Source of the DNA: Monodelphis domestica
Lineage: Eukaryota; Chordata; Mammalia; Didelphimorphia; Didelphidae
Assembly: GCF_027887165.1 (NCBI RefSeq)
Contig: NC_077232.1
Coordinates: forward strand, 5,796,410 to 5,860,409
DNA: 64,000 bases
Reading direction: 5' to 3'
Shown: in pieces, positions 1-16,344 of the stretch
How the letters are laid out: the number at the start of each line of letters is the position of its first letter
Position numbering within the stretch: position 1 is the first letter of the stretch
Notes under the pieces: generated by a model
The model's database searches: none
What the model was told of the DNA's origin: nothing
The model's input: the letters and a program-made list of their open reading frames with translations, nothing else
Translations under genes and position numbers: made by a program

Positions 1-299
1 CCCCACCTCGCCTCCCTTTTGTGGCTGGGCCCCCGGACTCCTGGGTCCCTTTGGGGGCCGCTGCTCCCTGCGGCCATTGCAAGCCGTCCCGTCGGGCCTC
101 GTCGCGGCCCCAAGTGCCCCCTCCTCGTCCAGCGTGCCTGGCTTTAAGCCCCTCCCCCGTCTTGGGGTCCATCCTGGGCCTGAGGCCACGCTGGAGCCCA
201 GGAGCTCCCTCTGGGCCTGGCTAGCTGGAGGCCAGGGCTGAGCCGCCCCTCCTGGGGGGCTGAGCCAGGCGCCCCCCCTCGGCCTCGACCTCCCGAGCA

Positions 300-475
300 G
301 CCCCACCTCGCTGCCTCGGGGAGGGGGTGGGCGAGACAGGAAGCCGGAAGCCCCAGGGCGCGCCGAGGCCGGTGCCTGCCTGCCTCCCTCGCCCAGTCGC
401 CCACCCCAGGCTGTCCTGGCCGGAGCTCCTGACGGACGCCGGAGCAGCGGAGGCCCAGCGCGGGGACGAGGCCAG
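300..475 (+). promoter_or_regulatory. PTPRCAP: PTPRCAP promoter and 5' UTR region
   Basis: A GC-rich stretch runs directly into the start-codon exon. Two adjacent ETS-type motifs (CAGGAAG then CCGGAAG, about 337-350) fit a lymphoid promoter. No TATA box is seen. The transcription start is not resolved, so UTR and promoter cannot be separated. Bases 1-300 show no coding exon I can support; the neighbouring CORO1B expected from human synteny would lie left of the window. Confidence 0.5.
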
Positions 476-2014
476 ATGGTGAGTGGGGAGGAGGCTGGGA
501 AGGGGAAGTGGCCGCGGCCCTGCGGCCCCCGCTGTCTCTGCCCCGGATGCCCGTCTGCTGCCTGGTCTCAGAATCCGCTCCGGGCAGAAGCGCGCTAAGG
601 ACCAGGCCTGGGGCTTTCGGGACTGGCCCAGGGTCACATTTGAACCCAGGACCTCCAGCTCCAGCCCTGGCTCTGCCTCGCTGCCCCCTCAGGGCGTCCT
701 GTGGGCCTGCTCTGGGACTGCCCGGTATTCCCGCGCTGCAGCTCACCCAGGGGAAGGGACTGGCCCAAGGTCACGCGGCCAGACCGAGGCACAAGCCGGG
801 CTGAGCCCGCGTTTTCCCGACGCTCAGGCTGGGCTCGGGGCGTCCGTCCCCACGCGGGTGCCTCTCCCGGGCGGCCGCGGTGAGGTGGGGGCGGGGGGGA
901 GGGGCTCTGCTCGTTCTGCTCATCCTGCAGAGGCGCCCAGCTGCAGCGCCTTCACCTGCTCCATTCCGACCGCAGGCTTCCTCTAGCAGCTTCAGTCACT
1001 CGCTGGCCTCACGGGGGAGGAAGTGCTGAGCAGAGCTTGGGGAAAGGCCCGAATGGGGAAGCGGGACCCGGGCCAGGTGCAGCCCCGAGACCGGCGTGGG
1101 GGCGCCCCAGGGAGCCGCCCGCCGGGTCTGTGTCCCGTTCAGCCCCGTCTAGCGGAGAACAGCCCCCCGGCACCGCCCCTCCCTGCCCCCCTTTTACAGA
1201 GGAAGAAACCGAGGCTGAGTGGGCTTGCCAGGGCGGGAGGAGGCAGCCAGGCCGTCCTGGATCCTTGAGGAAGCCCCCCTCGCCCCCCAGCCCGGACGCC
1301 ACCCCCAGACCTCTTGTCTCCGTCCCGCGAGGTCATATGGCCCCCATTCGACAGATGGGAGCACTGAGGCTGGGGCAGGAGCTGGGCTCCATTCCCGTGA
1401 CGTCCCCACCCAAAGGCCCCTCCACTCTGCCCTCCCTCTTGCAGGCTCTGCCCAGGCTCGGGGGCCTGATGGCGCTGGCATGCGTGCCGGGGGCGCTGGC
1501 CTCCGAAGACAGAGGCTCCCACAGCTCGGTCACCGTGGTCCTGCTGGTGCTGCTGCTGCTCATCCTACTGGCAGGCTTGGCCCTGGCCTGGTATCACCTC
1601 AGCCGGGAGTCGGGGGGCTACTACCACCCCAGCCGCCTGGGCACCTCCCTGTGGGGCCAGGCTCGCCGGCTGCTGCGCGCCACAGGGGTGACCCGCTGGC
1701 TCCAAGGGCCGGCCGTCGAAGAGCTTCAGGACAGCATGGAAAAGCAGGAGGAGGAGGAGGAGGAGGACGAGGGAGAGGCCCAGCCCTGCCAGGAGGCCCA
1801 GGGAGCGGTGGACGGGGCCTCAGAGAGCCCGGGGGAAGCCCAGGGAGAAGCCTGCCCCGAGCAGAGGAAAGGCAGCGGCCCCCAGCCCGAGCCCGGCACC
1901 TCCTCTGAGGGCAGTGCCGAGGCCCTGCTGAGCGACCTCCATGCCTTTTCAGGGACAGCAGCCTGGGAGGATGGCGCGGGGGCCGAGAGGGGCCTCAGCG
2001 TCACTGCGCTCTAG
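476..2014 (+). CDS. PTPRCAP: PTPRCAP (CD45-associated protein), two exons
   Basis: Exon 1 codes only the initiator ATG (476-478), followed at once by the donor GTGAGT. Exon 2 codes 1445-2014 after a CTTGCAG acceptor. The joined product is 190 residues (human about 206) and starts MALPRLGG, like human MALP. Residues 1-20 are signal-peptide-like. Residues 30-50 form one leucine-rich membrane segment, followed by the conserved SRESGGYYHPSRLG stretch, a Glu-rich cytosolic region near residue 100, and a conserved C-terminus (EALLSDLHAF to SVTAL). The family binds the CD45 phosphatase in lymphocyte membranes; that role is inferred from homology. The 966-bp intron holds only decayed MIR-like pieces (about 600-680, 740-840, 1190-1240, 1330-1400). 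The gene runs tail to tail with RPS6KB2. Longer frames that begin upstream in the intron are not real starts. Confidence 0.92.
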
Positions 2015-2224
2015 GCCTCCGCTTCTGCCAGCCTCGCCACCGTGGGGTACACGGGCCTCCCCCAGCCTCCCCCGGGCCCAGCCCGGCCTGCCCACATCCC
2101 CAGAGCACAGCAATGCCCGTCCCTCTGCGCCTGGTCCCCTCGCACCCGTCAAGGCCATCCCAGCCTCGCTGCCCTTGTAGACGTGTGGGTAAAAGGATGA
2201 GGACGGAGCAGCCTCCCCCCTGGA

Positions 2225-2230
2225 AATAAA
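2225..2230 (+). terminator. PTPRCAP: PTPRCAP polyadenylation signal AATAAA
   Basis: AATAAA lies 211 bases after the PTPRCAP stop codon and is followed by a GT-rich stretch (CTCGTGTCC), as expected for cleavage near 2245. It implies a 3' UTR of about 230 bases. Confidence 0.75.
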
Positions 2231-2365
2231 GATGCCCACACTGGACTCCTCGTGTCCTTCCAGCGCGCCCAGCCCCTCCCCTCTCCTGCCCACTCCTCGC
2301 CAGGCGGCGCCCCGCCACACCCTCCCAGGAAAGGAAGAGGCCCCAGAGTGCCATGATTCAGGTCA

Positions 2366-2371
2366 TTTAAT
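2366..2371 (-). terminator. RPS6KB2: RPS6KB2 polyadenylation signal ATTAAA
   Basis: On the minus strand ATTAAA lies about 253 bases beyond the RPS6KB2 stop codon. It faces the PTPRCAP AATAAA with only about 135 bases between them, so the two transcripts end tail to tail. Confidence 0.6.
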
Positions 2372-2623
2372 TTCCTAAAAGATACAAGCAGCTGAGGGCC
2401 GGGAGAAGGGCACTCACTCACTGCTCCCTGAGGCTGCAGCCTGGTAGTCCTGGAGCAGTCAGTTCCCATGATTCTGTGCAGAAGGCGCCCTCCTCCCCAG
2501 GCCCAAGGGCACTTTGCTTATCCCTGACTTTCCAGCCCGGCCCAAGGGGCCTACAGCACTGCACTTCCAGGCCAATCCCAAGAGGTGAAGGGGTGGCCGG
2601 GGCCAGCCAGCGTCCTCCCTTTC

Positions 2624-8084
<5,461 letters not shown>

Positions 8085-8570
8085 GGCAGCCCGGGCCCGG
8101 GCGCCGGCCCCCCGCCCCCCGCGCGTCCCTGCGTGAGGGCGTCACGGCCCCCCCCCCCCCCCCGAGCGGGCCAGCCGGCTCCGTCACCTCCCGCCGCCCA
8201 CACGGCCGGAAAGGAGGCGGTGCCTTTCCCGGGGGCTTGTGGGAGTTAAAGAGTTCAACGTGACCCCGTGGGCCCGGCGGGGGACAGCGTCTCCCCTCTC
8301 ACCAGCCCCCTTCGGGAGGGTCGCTTCCCGTTCCCTGGGCCCCCACAGGCTCCCCGCGGGCAGGTCCAGGTCTTTCCCGGCGGTCCCAGGCCGGCAGGTC
8401 GCAGCCCCGGGGCGAGGGCAGGGCCCGGAGGAGTTCGCCCAGCCGGCGTCTCCCAGCCGAAGGTGCGGACCTGCTCTGCCGCCTCGGAGTCAGGCGACCT
8501 GCTCTTGAAGGAGGCCCGGCGCTCCACGGGGCGGGGGCGGGGGCGCAGTCCGTCCACACGCCCCTCTTAA

Positions 8571-8984
8571 GTACTTGAACCCTTGACTTTTGGGAGGGGC
8601 CCAGCCCTTTCGGGATGCTCCCTCCGAGCCGGAGGAGGGGAGGTGTCAGCGCAGGAGGGGCGGTTTCCTCAGGACACTGACTTGTCCGCCTTCATTTATG
8701 CAATTATGAAATGGGGGCACGCACGCATGCCAGCTTGTTTGGGTGCTCGCAGGGAGGGGCCTTCAGGGCTCAACAACAGGGCCACTGAGGCAGACCTGGA
8801 GGGGGATGGGAGATGGTGAAAGGAGGCCGGGAGAGCCTGTGCCACCCGGGCCTCGGCAGCACCGATCTGATGGGTGGAGGAGGGCTGCGGGGGAGGGGCT
8901 GGCGTTTGAGGGCTCCGTCCAGGGTTTGGGGGGGAAAACAGACTAACTCCTCCTAGCTGGGCCACTCCAAACCGTTACCTTCGT
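8571..8984. other. Intergenic, nothing recognised
   Basis: Unique-looking GC-rich sequence upstream of the RPS6KB2 promoter. I see no convincing exon, RNA gene or repeat. Confidence 0.4.
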
Positions 8985-9163
8985 CTTAGAATCCAAACCC
9001 GGGATTGGTTCTGAGGCAAAAAGAACAGAAGTAAGGCCTAGACAATGGGGGTTAAGTGACTTGCCCAGGGTCACACAGCTAGGAAGTCTGAGGCAGGATT
9101 TGAATCCAGGACCTCCCATCTTTAGGCCTGGCTCTCAATCCCCTGAGCCACCCAGCTGCTCTC
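8985..9163 (-). repeat. Marsupial tRNA-derived SINE
   Basis: Minus-strand copy: TTGCCCAGGGTCACACAGCTAGGAAG core, ATTTGAATCCAGGACCTCCCA B-box side and GAGCCACCCAGCTG head end. Confidence 0.85.
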
Positions 9164-9429
9164 GTTGGGTGAGTTTATTAACATGTCCAAATGATCTCCA
9201 AACTGCTGGTAAAACAAGTGAACCCATTAGTCCAATCCTCCAAGTCGTCTACACCTATCGGGGTTCTGCTGGTATGTAGGGATTTTGTACCCAGAACCCC
9301 TTGGGCAGTGCCCGAACACTCCTGCTGATTGTTGCAGTGTTGCAGATTGAGGATTCCATTTGTAAACTGGGATACTTACTGGCAGGGGGGACAAGATACA
9401 ATTTGAAAAAACTGGGGTAACTGTAGCCG

Positions 9430-9665
9430 GCGGCTGAGAGGAGCTGCTACACTGTGGCCGCGTCCACCAGACTGCTCTGAGCCCAGCCCCCCGCGCAGGC
9501 GCAGTTCTTGCCCTCAAGTAACCGGGGCGGGCAGGGGAGCCCACTGGCAGAGCAGAGGGCAAAGCAGCCTGCCCGGCTGGGGGAAGCTTAGGGAGGGGGC
9601 ACGTGGTGCGGGGTTCCTCCAATCAGAAAGGCGAAGGGGCTGGAAGTCCCGCCCCCCAAGCCCCT
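9430..9665. promoter_or_regulatory. Promoter-like GC-rich patch (NRF1-type, CCAAT, GC boxes)
   Basis: A CpG-containing island in otherwise ordinary intergenic DNA holds an NRF1-like site (CCGCGCAGGCGCAG near 9490), a CCAATCAG box near 9620 and a CCGCCCC GC box near 9650. No exon or start codon with good coding potential follows on either strand. It could be a promoter of an unannotated transcript, an enhancer, or chance. Confidence 0.35.
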
Positions 9666-9699
9666 CTCAGCTAGGATTTGACTCCAAAGGCAGCCCTCC

Positions 9700-10950
9700 C
9701 CTCCTCATCTCTTTAGTGCTCACATCTACTCTGTCCCTGGGCTCTCCCTTCACCCAGGCCAGCCTCTGCACATGTGCAGTGGCTCTGCTCCATCCCGCCT
9801 CCCCCCCAGCTCTCCTAGCCAAGTTCCGGGCTCTCTTCTTTGTGGGCTGCTCTCCCTGCCCTCAGGCGGGTCTCCCCCTGATTACTCCCCCTGGAGTTCT
9901 CTGCTGGGCCTCTTCTCCGCTTGGTGATTTCATCAGTTCCGCTGAAGATCGGATCTACCTGGCCAGCCCAACATCTGCTCACCTCCAATGGCCTTTCAGA
10001 CTAACTCATGGGAGCAGCTGGGGGGCTCGGCAGATTGAGGACCAGGCCTAGACTTGGGAGGTTCTGGGTTCCAATCTGACCTCAGACGTTGCCTGGCTGT
10101 GTGACCCTGGGCAAGTCACTTCACTCCCATTCTTCAATATACAGTACTGATTCTAAGATGCAACATAAGAGTTAAAGACAAGGACCTTAAACTCCTTCTC
10201 TTGCCTCCTCCTAGTTCCTGATGTCATCAAGGGTATTTAGCATCCTCTCAGTCCCTCAGGCTGCCAAACCAGACCCATCTTAACAGTCTGTTGCCAGGAG
10301 CTCTCCATTTCACCTTTGGACCATCTTTCAAATATGCCTCCTCCTCTCCTGACACTCTATGGCAAGCCCTCAGCCCCTCACCCCGGAGCTACAGCAACAA
10401 CTGCTGAAAGTTCTGCCTGCCTCAGGTCCCTCATCCTCTGTTCAGCCACGGAAGTGCTTTTCTTAAAGTGTAGGTCAGATCATGCCAGCTTGCTCGCACC
10501 CAGTGAACTGCAGTGGCCCCCTATCACTCTCAGGACCAAATACAGAATCTTCTTTGGCACTCAGAGTCCTTCATCTCCTGCACACTCCTACCTTGCCAGC
10601 TTCCTCCCTCACACATACTCTTCCATCCAGTGACATTGGCCATCTCTGAGTTCCAGGAATTTCCCAGGCTCACCTGCCTGACTCCCCTCATTTCCCTCAA
10701 GTCCTGTGTTGTCCAGGACGCCTTTCCCATCCCCTCTTAATTCTGATGCCTTCTCTCTTCACAATTTCCCGTTTATCCAGTAGAGCTAGTTACATGGAGA
10801 GGTTTGCTTGTGGCCTCTCCTCCCACCAGATTATGAGCTCCTTGAGGGCAAGGACTGTCTCTTGCCTCTTGAATCCTCAGTGTACCTGGCATATAGTGCC
10901 TGGCACATAGTAGGCACTTAGTAGATGCTTACTGACTATTGGTTCCAGTG
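9700..10950 (+). repeat. L2 (LINE2) fragment, split by a SINE
   Basis: About 9700-10015 resembles the L2 coding 3' part (TTGGTGATTTCATCAG, then GATCGGATCTACCTGGCCAG). About 10190-10950 resembles the L2 3' end (GGACCAAATACAGAAT, then CTCCTTGAGGGCAAGGACTG, then AGTGCCTGGCACATAGTAGG). It is ancient and incomplete. The SINE at 10030-10178 sits inside it. Confidence 0.65.
10030..10178 (+). repeat. Marsupial SINE inside L2
   Basis: Plus-strand copy with CTGTGTGACCCTGGGCAAGTCA and a shortened tail (CAGTACTGATTCTAAGATG). Confidence 0.75.
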
Positions 10951-11239
10951 ATTGGTCCAGAGCTGAAAGCTTTACGATCTCCTGTCTAGCCTCCAGAACA
11001 GAGACAGCTGTGGGGGGTACCCCAGAGACAAGGTTGCTGGTTTCCTTCTTGGGCAAACCACCAGATGGCACTCATCTTCCTAGCCCAGCTCTTGCACTGA
11101 GCATGTGCAGATGGCCTCCTGGCCTCCAGGTTCCCCAGAAGGATGGAGTCATTTCAGTAATGACTCATAATCATCTCCTGGCTCCCGCCCCCACCCATGG
11201 GGACCCCATTCTCCTTTCCCCTCCTCAGCATATACATGG

Positions 11240-11356
11240 CTCCCAAAGCGTTCAGCAGTCCAGGAGTCCGGAATTCAAGGGTTCAAATCCTTTGGTCACC
11301 TCCTAGTCTGAACTCCTTCATCTATAAAATAAGGGCCTGGGACTGGCAGACCTTGG
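11240..11356 (+). repeat. MIR-like SINE
   Basis: Degraded plus-strand MIR: GGTTCAAATCC near the head and CTTCATCTATAAAATAAGGGC near the tail. Confidence 0.5.
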
Positions 11357-11454
11357 AAAGTGTGACACTGTTCAGCCATTAACAAGCTAATAGCAGGAGT
11401 GGTTCCAGCTGCTTGGGGTAAGAGGCCCCTCTTCCTTCGCCTCTAGTCTCTTGG

Positions 11455-11642
11455 GTCTTCTTGTTGTTGTTCATGACCCCATTTGGGATTTTCTTGGCAG
11501 AGAGGCTAGAATGGTTTAACGTTTCCTTCTCCAGCTCATTTTACAGATGGAGAAATGGAGATAAACAGGATGAAGAGACTCGACCAGGGTCACATAGCTA
11601 GTAGATGTCTGAGGCTGGATTTGAACTCAGGCCCCCTGAGGA
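11455..11642 (-). repeat. CORE-SINE (marsupial, MAR/Ther type)
   Basis: Minus-strand copy with ATTTTCTTGGCAGAG, TTTCCTTCTCCAGCTCATTT, the AGGGTCACATAGCTAG motif and ATTTGAACTCAGG. The family name is from memory. Confidence 0.65.
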
Positions 11643-11649
11643 ATCTAAC

Positions 11650-13310
11650 CACAGCCCAAATTTGCCATAGCAAACACCCTGGAGGCTCCTCCATGCTCCA
11701 TGCCTCTTTCTCCCAGTAAGTTGAGTCAGCCAGAAACCCCTCCCCCCAAGTACCAGACAGCAGGGTCAACACCACAAAGCTCTGTGTATTTTTCAAGTAG
11801 GTGGCTATCGGCAGGCAGCTGTTGTTTTCATATTGCCAAGCCAGCTCCCCGAAACCTCAATACAAGGAAGAACTTGGAAAGAAGAGGAAGAACTATTGGG
11901 CAGAACTGATAGAGGAAAAAGCACCTTCTGGGCAGTTTTCCAGTTCTCGGAGCCCCGTCTATGCAAAGAGGTGGAAGGAGGCGTCTCTCCCAAAGCTCAC
12001 ACTTCATTATTGCCTAATATTCGGATTCATTATTGCTCAATATTTGGTTTCGATTGTTCCCTGGTGGTTATGTGTAGTGTGGCTCTGGTTTTCCTGACTC
12101 TGCTTACTTCCCTCTGCATCGGTTTATGCGAGGCTTCCCAGGGCTGTTGGGGGGGGGGGGTTCCTGGAGGGCCCGCACGGCCGGTGGGAGGGCTGCTCAT
12201 CCATCATTGGTGCCCACCTCCAGCCCAGGCCTCCCAGAAGCCATAGCGTGCACACACCCGTCTCAGCGGTCGGACCAAATCCAGTTGAGGGGAACCACAG
12301 GCGGGAGTTGGGGGTGTCTATCCCAGGCATGTGAAGACTTCCTCTGCTGACAGGGAGATGAGAACAGCTTGTTCCAACAGCCGACCACGAAGGCAACCGA
12401 AGCAGGTGCTGGAGCCCTCCGAGCTTGGTCAGCCGGGGAAGGAGGATGCCCAGGCCATGAGCTGCATCCTGGCCCTGCTCCAGGGCTCCTGCCTTCTGTC
12501 TTGATGACTCTGGAGAAGGGAGTGAAGGCGTCACCCTGCGATGTCATTGGTCCCCTCAGAAGACAAAGGACCAAACAACAGCCTTCCCAGGCTTCTGAGT
12601 AACCGCTCACACATTGTTCATTGTTTCCTACAGCCCAGCCATCTTCTGTTGCACTCATGTGCTGGGGTGGTTCGCTGTTCCCAGAGCCGCTAGATGGGCA
12701 TCGACTGTTTCCAGGTGTCCGCTGCCACCAGGAAGTGCCGGGAGAAGCATGTCTGTGTCCAGGGAGCCCTCCTTTCTGTTAATGCCCCCCATGTCACAGG
12801 GTCTACTGTGGATCTCTGGAAAACTCCCAGCAGGACATCCCCAGGCCTGGGCGTTGCCAATTCTCTCTTCTTCACCTCCATCTCCCAAGATCTGGGCCTG
12901 TGGAAGGCAGGCCATGAGGAGCCCTACACAGATCGCCGACCCCCCCCCCCAACCCACCACCCAGGGCTCCTTCCATCTCCACTGGCTTTCTTTGCCTCAT
13001 TCTGCTGCCTCCATGGCTCTCCCTAGCCATCTCAGACTAGAGCTCCCTATCAGCGGAGTCTCCACAGACACCTGTCAAAGGACCCCAGTTCTTATGCAAG
13101 CACAGAGCTCCCAATGGCGTCCCCCCCCAAAAAATGCAGAGTACCCCAAAGGGGTGCAGTGGGTCATAATCAATTCATTGAATTCTTCTCTCTTTGGTGA
13201 CTTCCCCCTTCCCCAAGGAGCTCCCCAGTCCTCGGAACTCCTCAAACCATCCTGTGTCACACACACACCCTCTCAAGAGAAACAAACTTGTGCTTGACAT
13301 CTAGAATATA
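11650..13310. other. Intergenic, nothing recognised
   Basis: About 1.7 kb without a repeat family, RNA gene or exon I can support. A short poly-G run lies near 12149-12160. Small open frames here lack coding signs. Confidence 0.4.
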
Positions 13311-13315
13311 TAAGG

Positions 13316-13478
13316 AGGGGGCAGCTGGGTGGCTCAGTGGGTTGAGAGCCAGGCCTAGAGACAGGAGGTCCTGGGTTCAAATGTGGCCTCAGATACTCCC
13401 CAGCTGTGTGACCCTGGGCAAGTCACTTAACCCCCATTGCCTAGCCCTTTCTGTTCTTCTGCCTTGGAATCCATACAA

Positions 13479-13480
<2 letters not shown>
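13316..13480 (+). repeat. Marsupial tRNA-derived SINE
   Basis: Near-consensus head (GCAGCTGGGTGGCTCAG) through CTTCTGCCTTGGAA. The tail runs directly into a (TG)n microsatellite. Confidence 0.9.

Positions 13481-13522
<42 letters not shown>
13481..13522 (+). repeat. (TG)n microsatellite
   Basis: About 21 uninterrupted TG units at the SINE tail. Confidence 0.95.
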
Positions 13523-13523
<1 letters not shown>

Positions 13524-13834
13524 CATGGTTAAACAGTTATCACTGGTGGGAACTCTCAGTCCATGATGGCTAAATGATCGAAGGATATTAACAACCAGCA
13601 GAAGGAAAACACAGATGATTTCTAATCACTTCACAGTGGTCAGGCTCAGAATCAGAGGACAAAATTCATAGAACTTTGAGGCACCTCAATGAAGAAGGCT
13701 CTGGAGCAATAGTTCAGGTACTGGGTATACATATTACCTTTATATTATGCAAGTAGAGAGCGAGGAGGAGGAGACATTGAATTGTACTTAAAGATTCCTG
13801 CTGGCTGCATTAAAAAAACAAAAACAAAAAAACC

Positions 13835-14018
13835 TCACCTTCCACCCAAGAATCAATACTGTGTATTGGTTCCAAGGTAGAAGAGTGAAAAAGGATAAGC
13901 AATGAGAGTGAAGTGACTTGTCCAGGGTTACTTAGCTAGGAAGTATTTGAGGCCAGATTTAAACCCAGGACCTCCCATCTCTAGGACTGGCACTCAATCC
14001 ACTGAGACACCCAGCTCT
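13835..14018 (-). repeat. Marsupial tRNA-derived SINE
   Basis: Minus-strand copy from ACCTCACCTTCCACCC and ATACTGTGTATTGG to the GAGACACCCAGCT head; poly-A-like bases flank its left end. Confidence 0.85.
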
Positions 14019-14359
14019 CTCCTGCCCTCTATGTATTGACTTAGTTTGTTATGTCTATCTTATTGCTTTTTTATGTATGCTGTTAAATATTTCCCAATTG
14101 TATTTTGGTAGACACCCTGGAGAGTTCAGGGCCACACCCTACATCAGCCTGCTGGCTGCCTGTTTGATCCCACTGGTCTCCATGGGTAAAGGGGGTGGGG
14201 GGAGAATCTTGTCTTTTTCAGCAGAGGTGACAAATGTGAGATTTGTCAGTCCAACACTCTGGAGTGATGTTGAAACTGAATTGAAATGTAATTGGGAGAT
14301 ATTTAACAAAGTAAATCAGTAAAACAGAGATAGCATTACATTTAAAAATGAGGTTCCCA

Positions 14360-14562
14360 GGGGCAGCTGGGTGGCTTAGTGGATTGAGAGCCAGGCCTAG
14401 AGATAGGAGGTCCTGGTTTCAAATCTGGCCTCAGACACTTCCCAGCTTGGTGACCCTGGGCAAGTCACTTGACCCCCATTGCCTAGCCTTTACCACTCTT
14501 CTGTCTTGGAGCCAATACACAGTATTGACTCCAAGATGGAAGGTGAGGGTTTAAAAAAAAAA
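14360..14562 (+). repeat. Marsupial tRNA-derived SINE
   Basis: Nearly complete plus-strand copy ending in an A-rich tail after CCAAGATGGAAGGTGAGGGT. Confidence 0.9.
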
Positions 14563-14579
14563 CAACACAAAAACAAATA

Positions 14580-15140
14580 AACAAGGAGGCTCCCTTTCTA
14601 TTTCATGCCAGTGTACTAAAGAGCCATCAATTTCCAAGTCCTAGTGAGCTGACTGACCTACAGGTCACCTCTCCCATGCACCTAGGCATCAATCAGTTCA
14701 CAAACATTTAACAAACCACCTGCTCTCTGGGCCAAGTAGTAGGGCCATGGGGAATAGAAAGTCAAAAATGGAGCATTGCCTGCCTTCAGGGAGTTTACAT
14801 TCTAATGGTAGAGACTAAAAACATGGGACACCTAGGTGTGCACCAAATAGTTTCTAGGCTTAAAACAGGAAGACCAACTGGGAGGCTAGGGCTATAATCT
14901 AGACAAGTGGTGGGAGCTTAAACTAAGCTCTGGGTGGGACTGTAACAAAATGCCCCTCCCAAATTAATCACCTCTAATCTTATCCACAGGCTGCTAACTC
15001 AAACCTTGACTGACCTCCTCTGTCCTCTGATTGGGGGACTCTCTGGAGGGTGGATATTGACATCTCCTAATGGCTTCCTTGAGAAAGGACAGAGCCTGGG
15101 CTCCTTCAGCGTACTGTAAACTGCATCTCCTGCTCTAGCT
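14580..15140. other. Intergenic, nothing firmly recognised
   Basis: A stretch near 14770-14830 (GGGAGTTTACATTCTAATGG) recalls a common old mammalian repeat, but I cannot name it. No gene is seen. Confidence 0.35.
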
Positions 15141-15142
15141 AC

Positions 15143-15335
15143 TTTCTTTTCTTTTTTAATTTTAATTTTTTCCAGATTATGTGTTGGTACAATTTTTTAT
15201 AATCATTTTCTGACATTTTGTAATCCATGTTCTCTCCCTCACACTTTTCCCCCCCTCCCCAAGAAAGCAAGTAATAGGATTCAGATTGGACATATATTAT
15301 TGTATAATACCTATATCTTTTTCATTTTGTTTTTA
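15143..15335 (-). repeat. L1 3' end fragment
   Basis: A T-rich start followed by CTCTCCCTCAC and C-rich sequence is typical of marsupial L1 3' UTR read on the minus strand. Confidence 0.5.
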
Positions 15336-15537
15336 CTTTTTTAAAACCCTTACCTTCTGTCTTAGAGTCAATACTGTGTACTGGCTCCAAGGCAGAAGAG
15401 TGGTCAGGGCTAGGCAATGGAAGTTAAGTGACTTGTCCAGGGTCACCCAGCTGGGAAGTGTCTGAGGCCACATTTGAACCCAGGACCTCCCATCTCTAGG
15501 CCTGACTCTCAATCCACTGAGTCACCCAGCTGCCCTC
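15336..15537 (-). repeat. Marsupial tRNA-derived SINE with target duplication
   Basis: Complete minus-strand copy. Similar T-rich sequences (TTTTTACTTTTT type) flank both ends and probably are the target-site duplication. Confidence 0.85.
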
Positions 15538-15727
15538 TCTTTTTTACTTTTTGAAAATTTTATTTAATTAGATAATTTAGAATATTTTCCCACTGTTACA
15601 AGAATCATGTTCTTTCCCTCTCCTCCCCCCACCCCTCCCGTAGCTGACCCACAATTCCACTGGGGTGACGTTGATCAAGACCTATTTCCATATTATATAA
15701 TACATATTTCTATGATGATTATGTTAT

Positions 15728-16344
15728 TGCGTGGGACAGGGTCACAAACAGTGGACGCCACCACTGAAAGAAGTTCCTGAACCCAGAGCTCAGAAGCCAA
15801 AGTAGAAGACAGCAGTTTATTCTTTCACAAGAAAAGGACATTCCCCAGCTTTTTGTGCCTCAAAGCATTGAATCCAAAGATTTATGGGGTGCCCAATCAA
15901 AGAAAGGTCTCCCCCTCCCCTTCCCACCTTTTGATCCACTCAGATGTCATCTTTGACATCTTTAAAGATAAGTGAATTACTGGGTTGTACAAGATAAGTG
16001 AGTAGTTAAAGGGTGAGTAAATGGCAAGATGACAAGATTGGATGGACTGTGAGTTACTCCACCCAAAGTCGAGACCTTTGATGGGTTTGTTGTTAGAGGG
16101 TGGGTGGGGGGTTCTAAAAGGAAGGGAAAGTACTAAGATCTAGCTAGAAGCTTAGCACTTCTCAGGAGAGACACAGATTTTATCCCTTTCATTGGGAAAC
16201 AAGACACATTGCTTACTCTGGAGAAAAATTCAGGGAGGAAAGAAAGTGAAGAATAGCCGCTCCACTCAGAGCCTGTTCCTTCTGTGGCAGTGGATAGAGA
16301 GCTTTTCTGCCCTGAGTCCCTTCCCCGTGTCCTGGACCCTTGCA
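15728..16344 (-). mobile_element. Probable solo LTR inside the L1
   Basis: A 617-bp block interrupts L1 3' sequence. On the minus strand it begins TGCAAGGG and ends CCCACGCA (TG...CA) and holds an AATAAA near its 3' end. Short flanks TTAT and TTAC nearly match, as a 4-bp target duplication would. The retroviral family is not known. Treated as a fossil. Confidence 0.45.

Noticed and set aside
1-300. Possible 3' end of a CORO1B-like neighbour
   Set aside because: Human synteny predicts it to the left, but I see no coronin coiled-coil sequence or poly-A signal within these bases.
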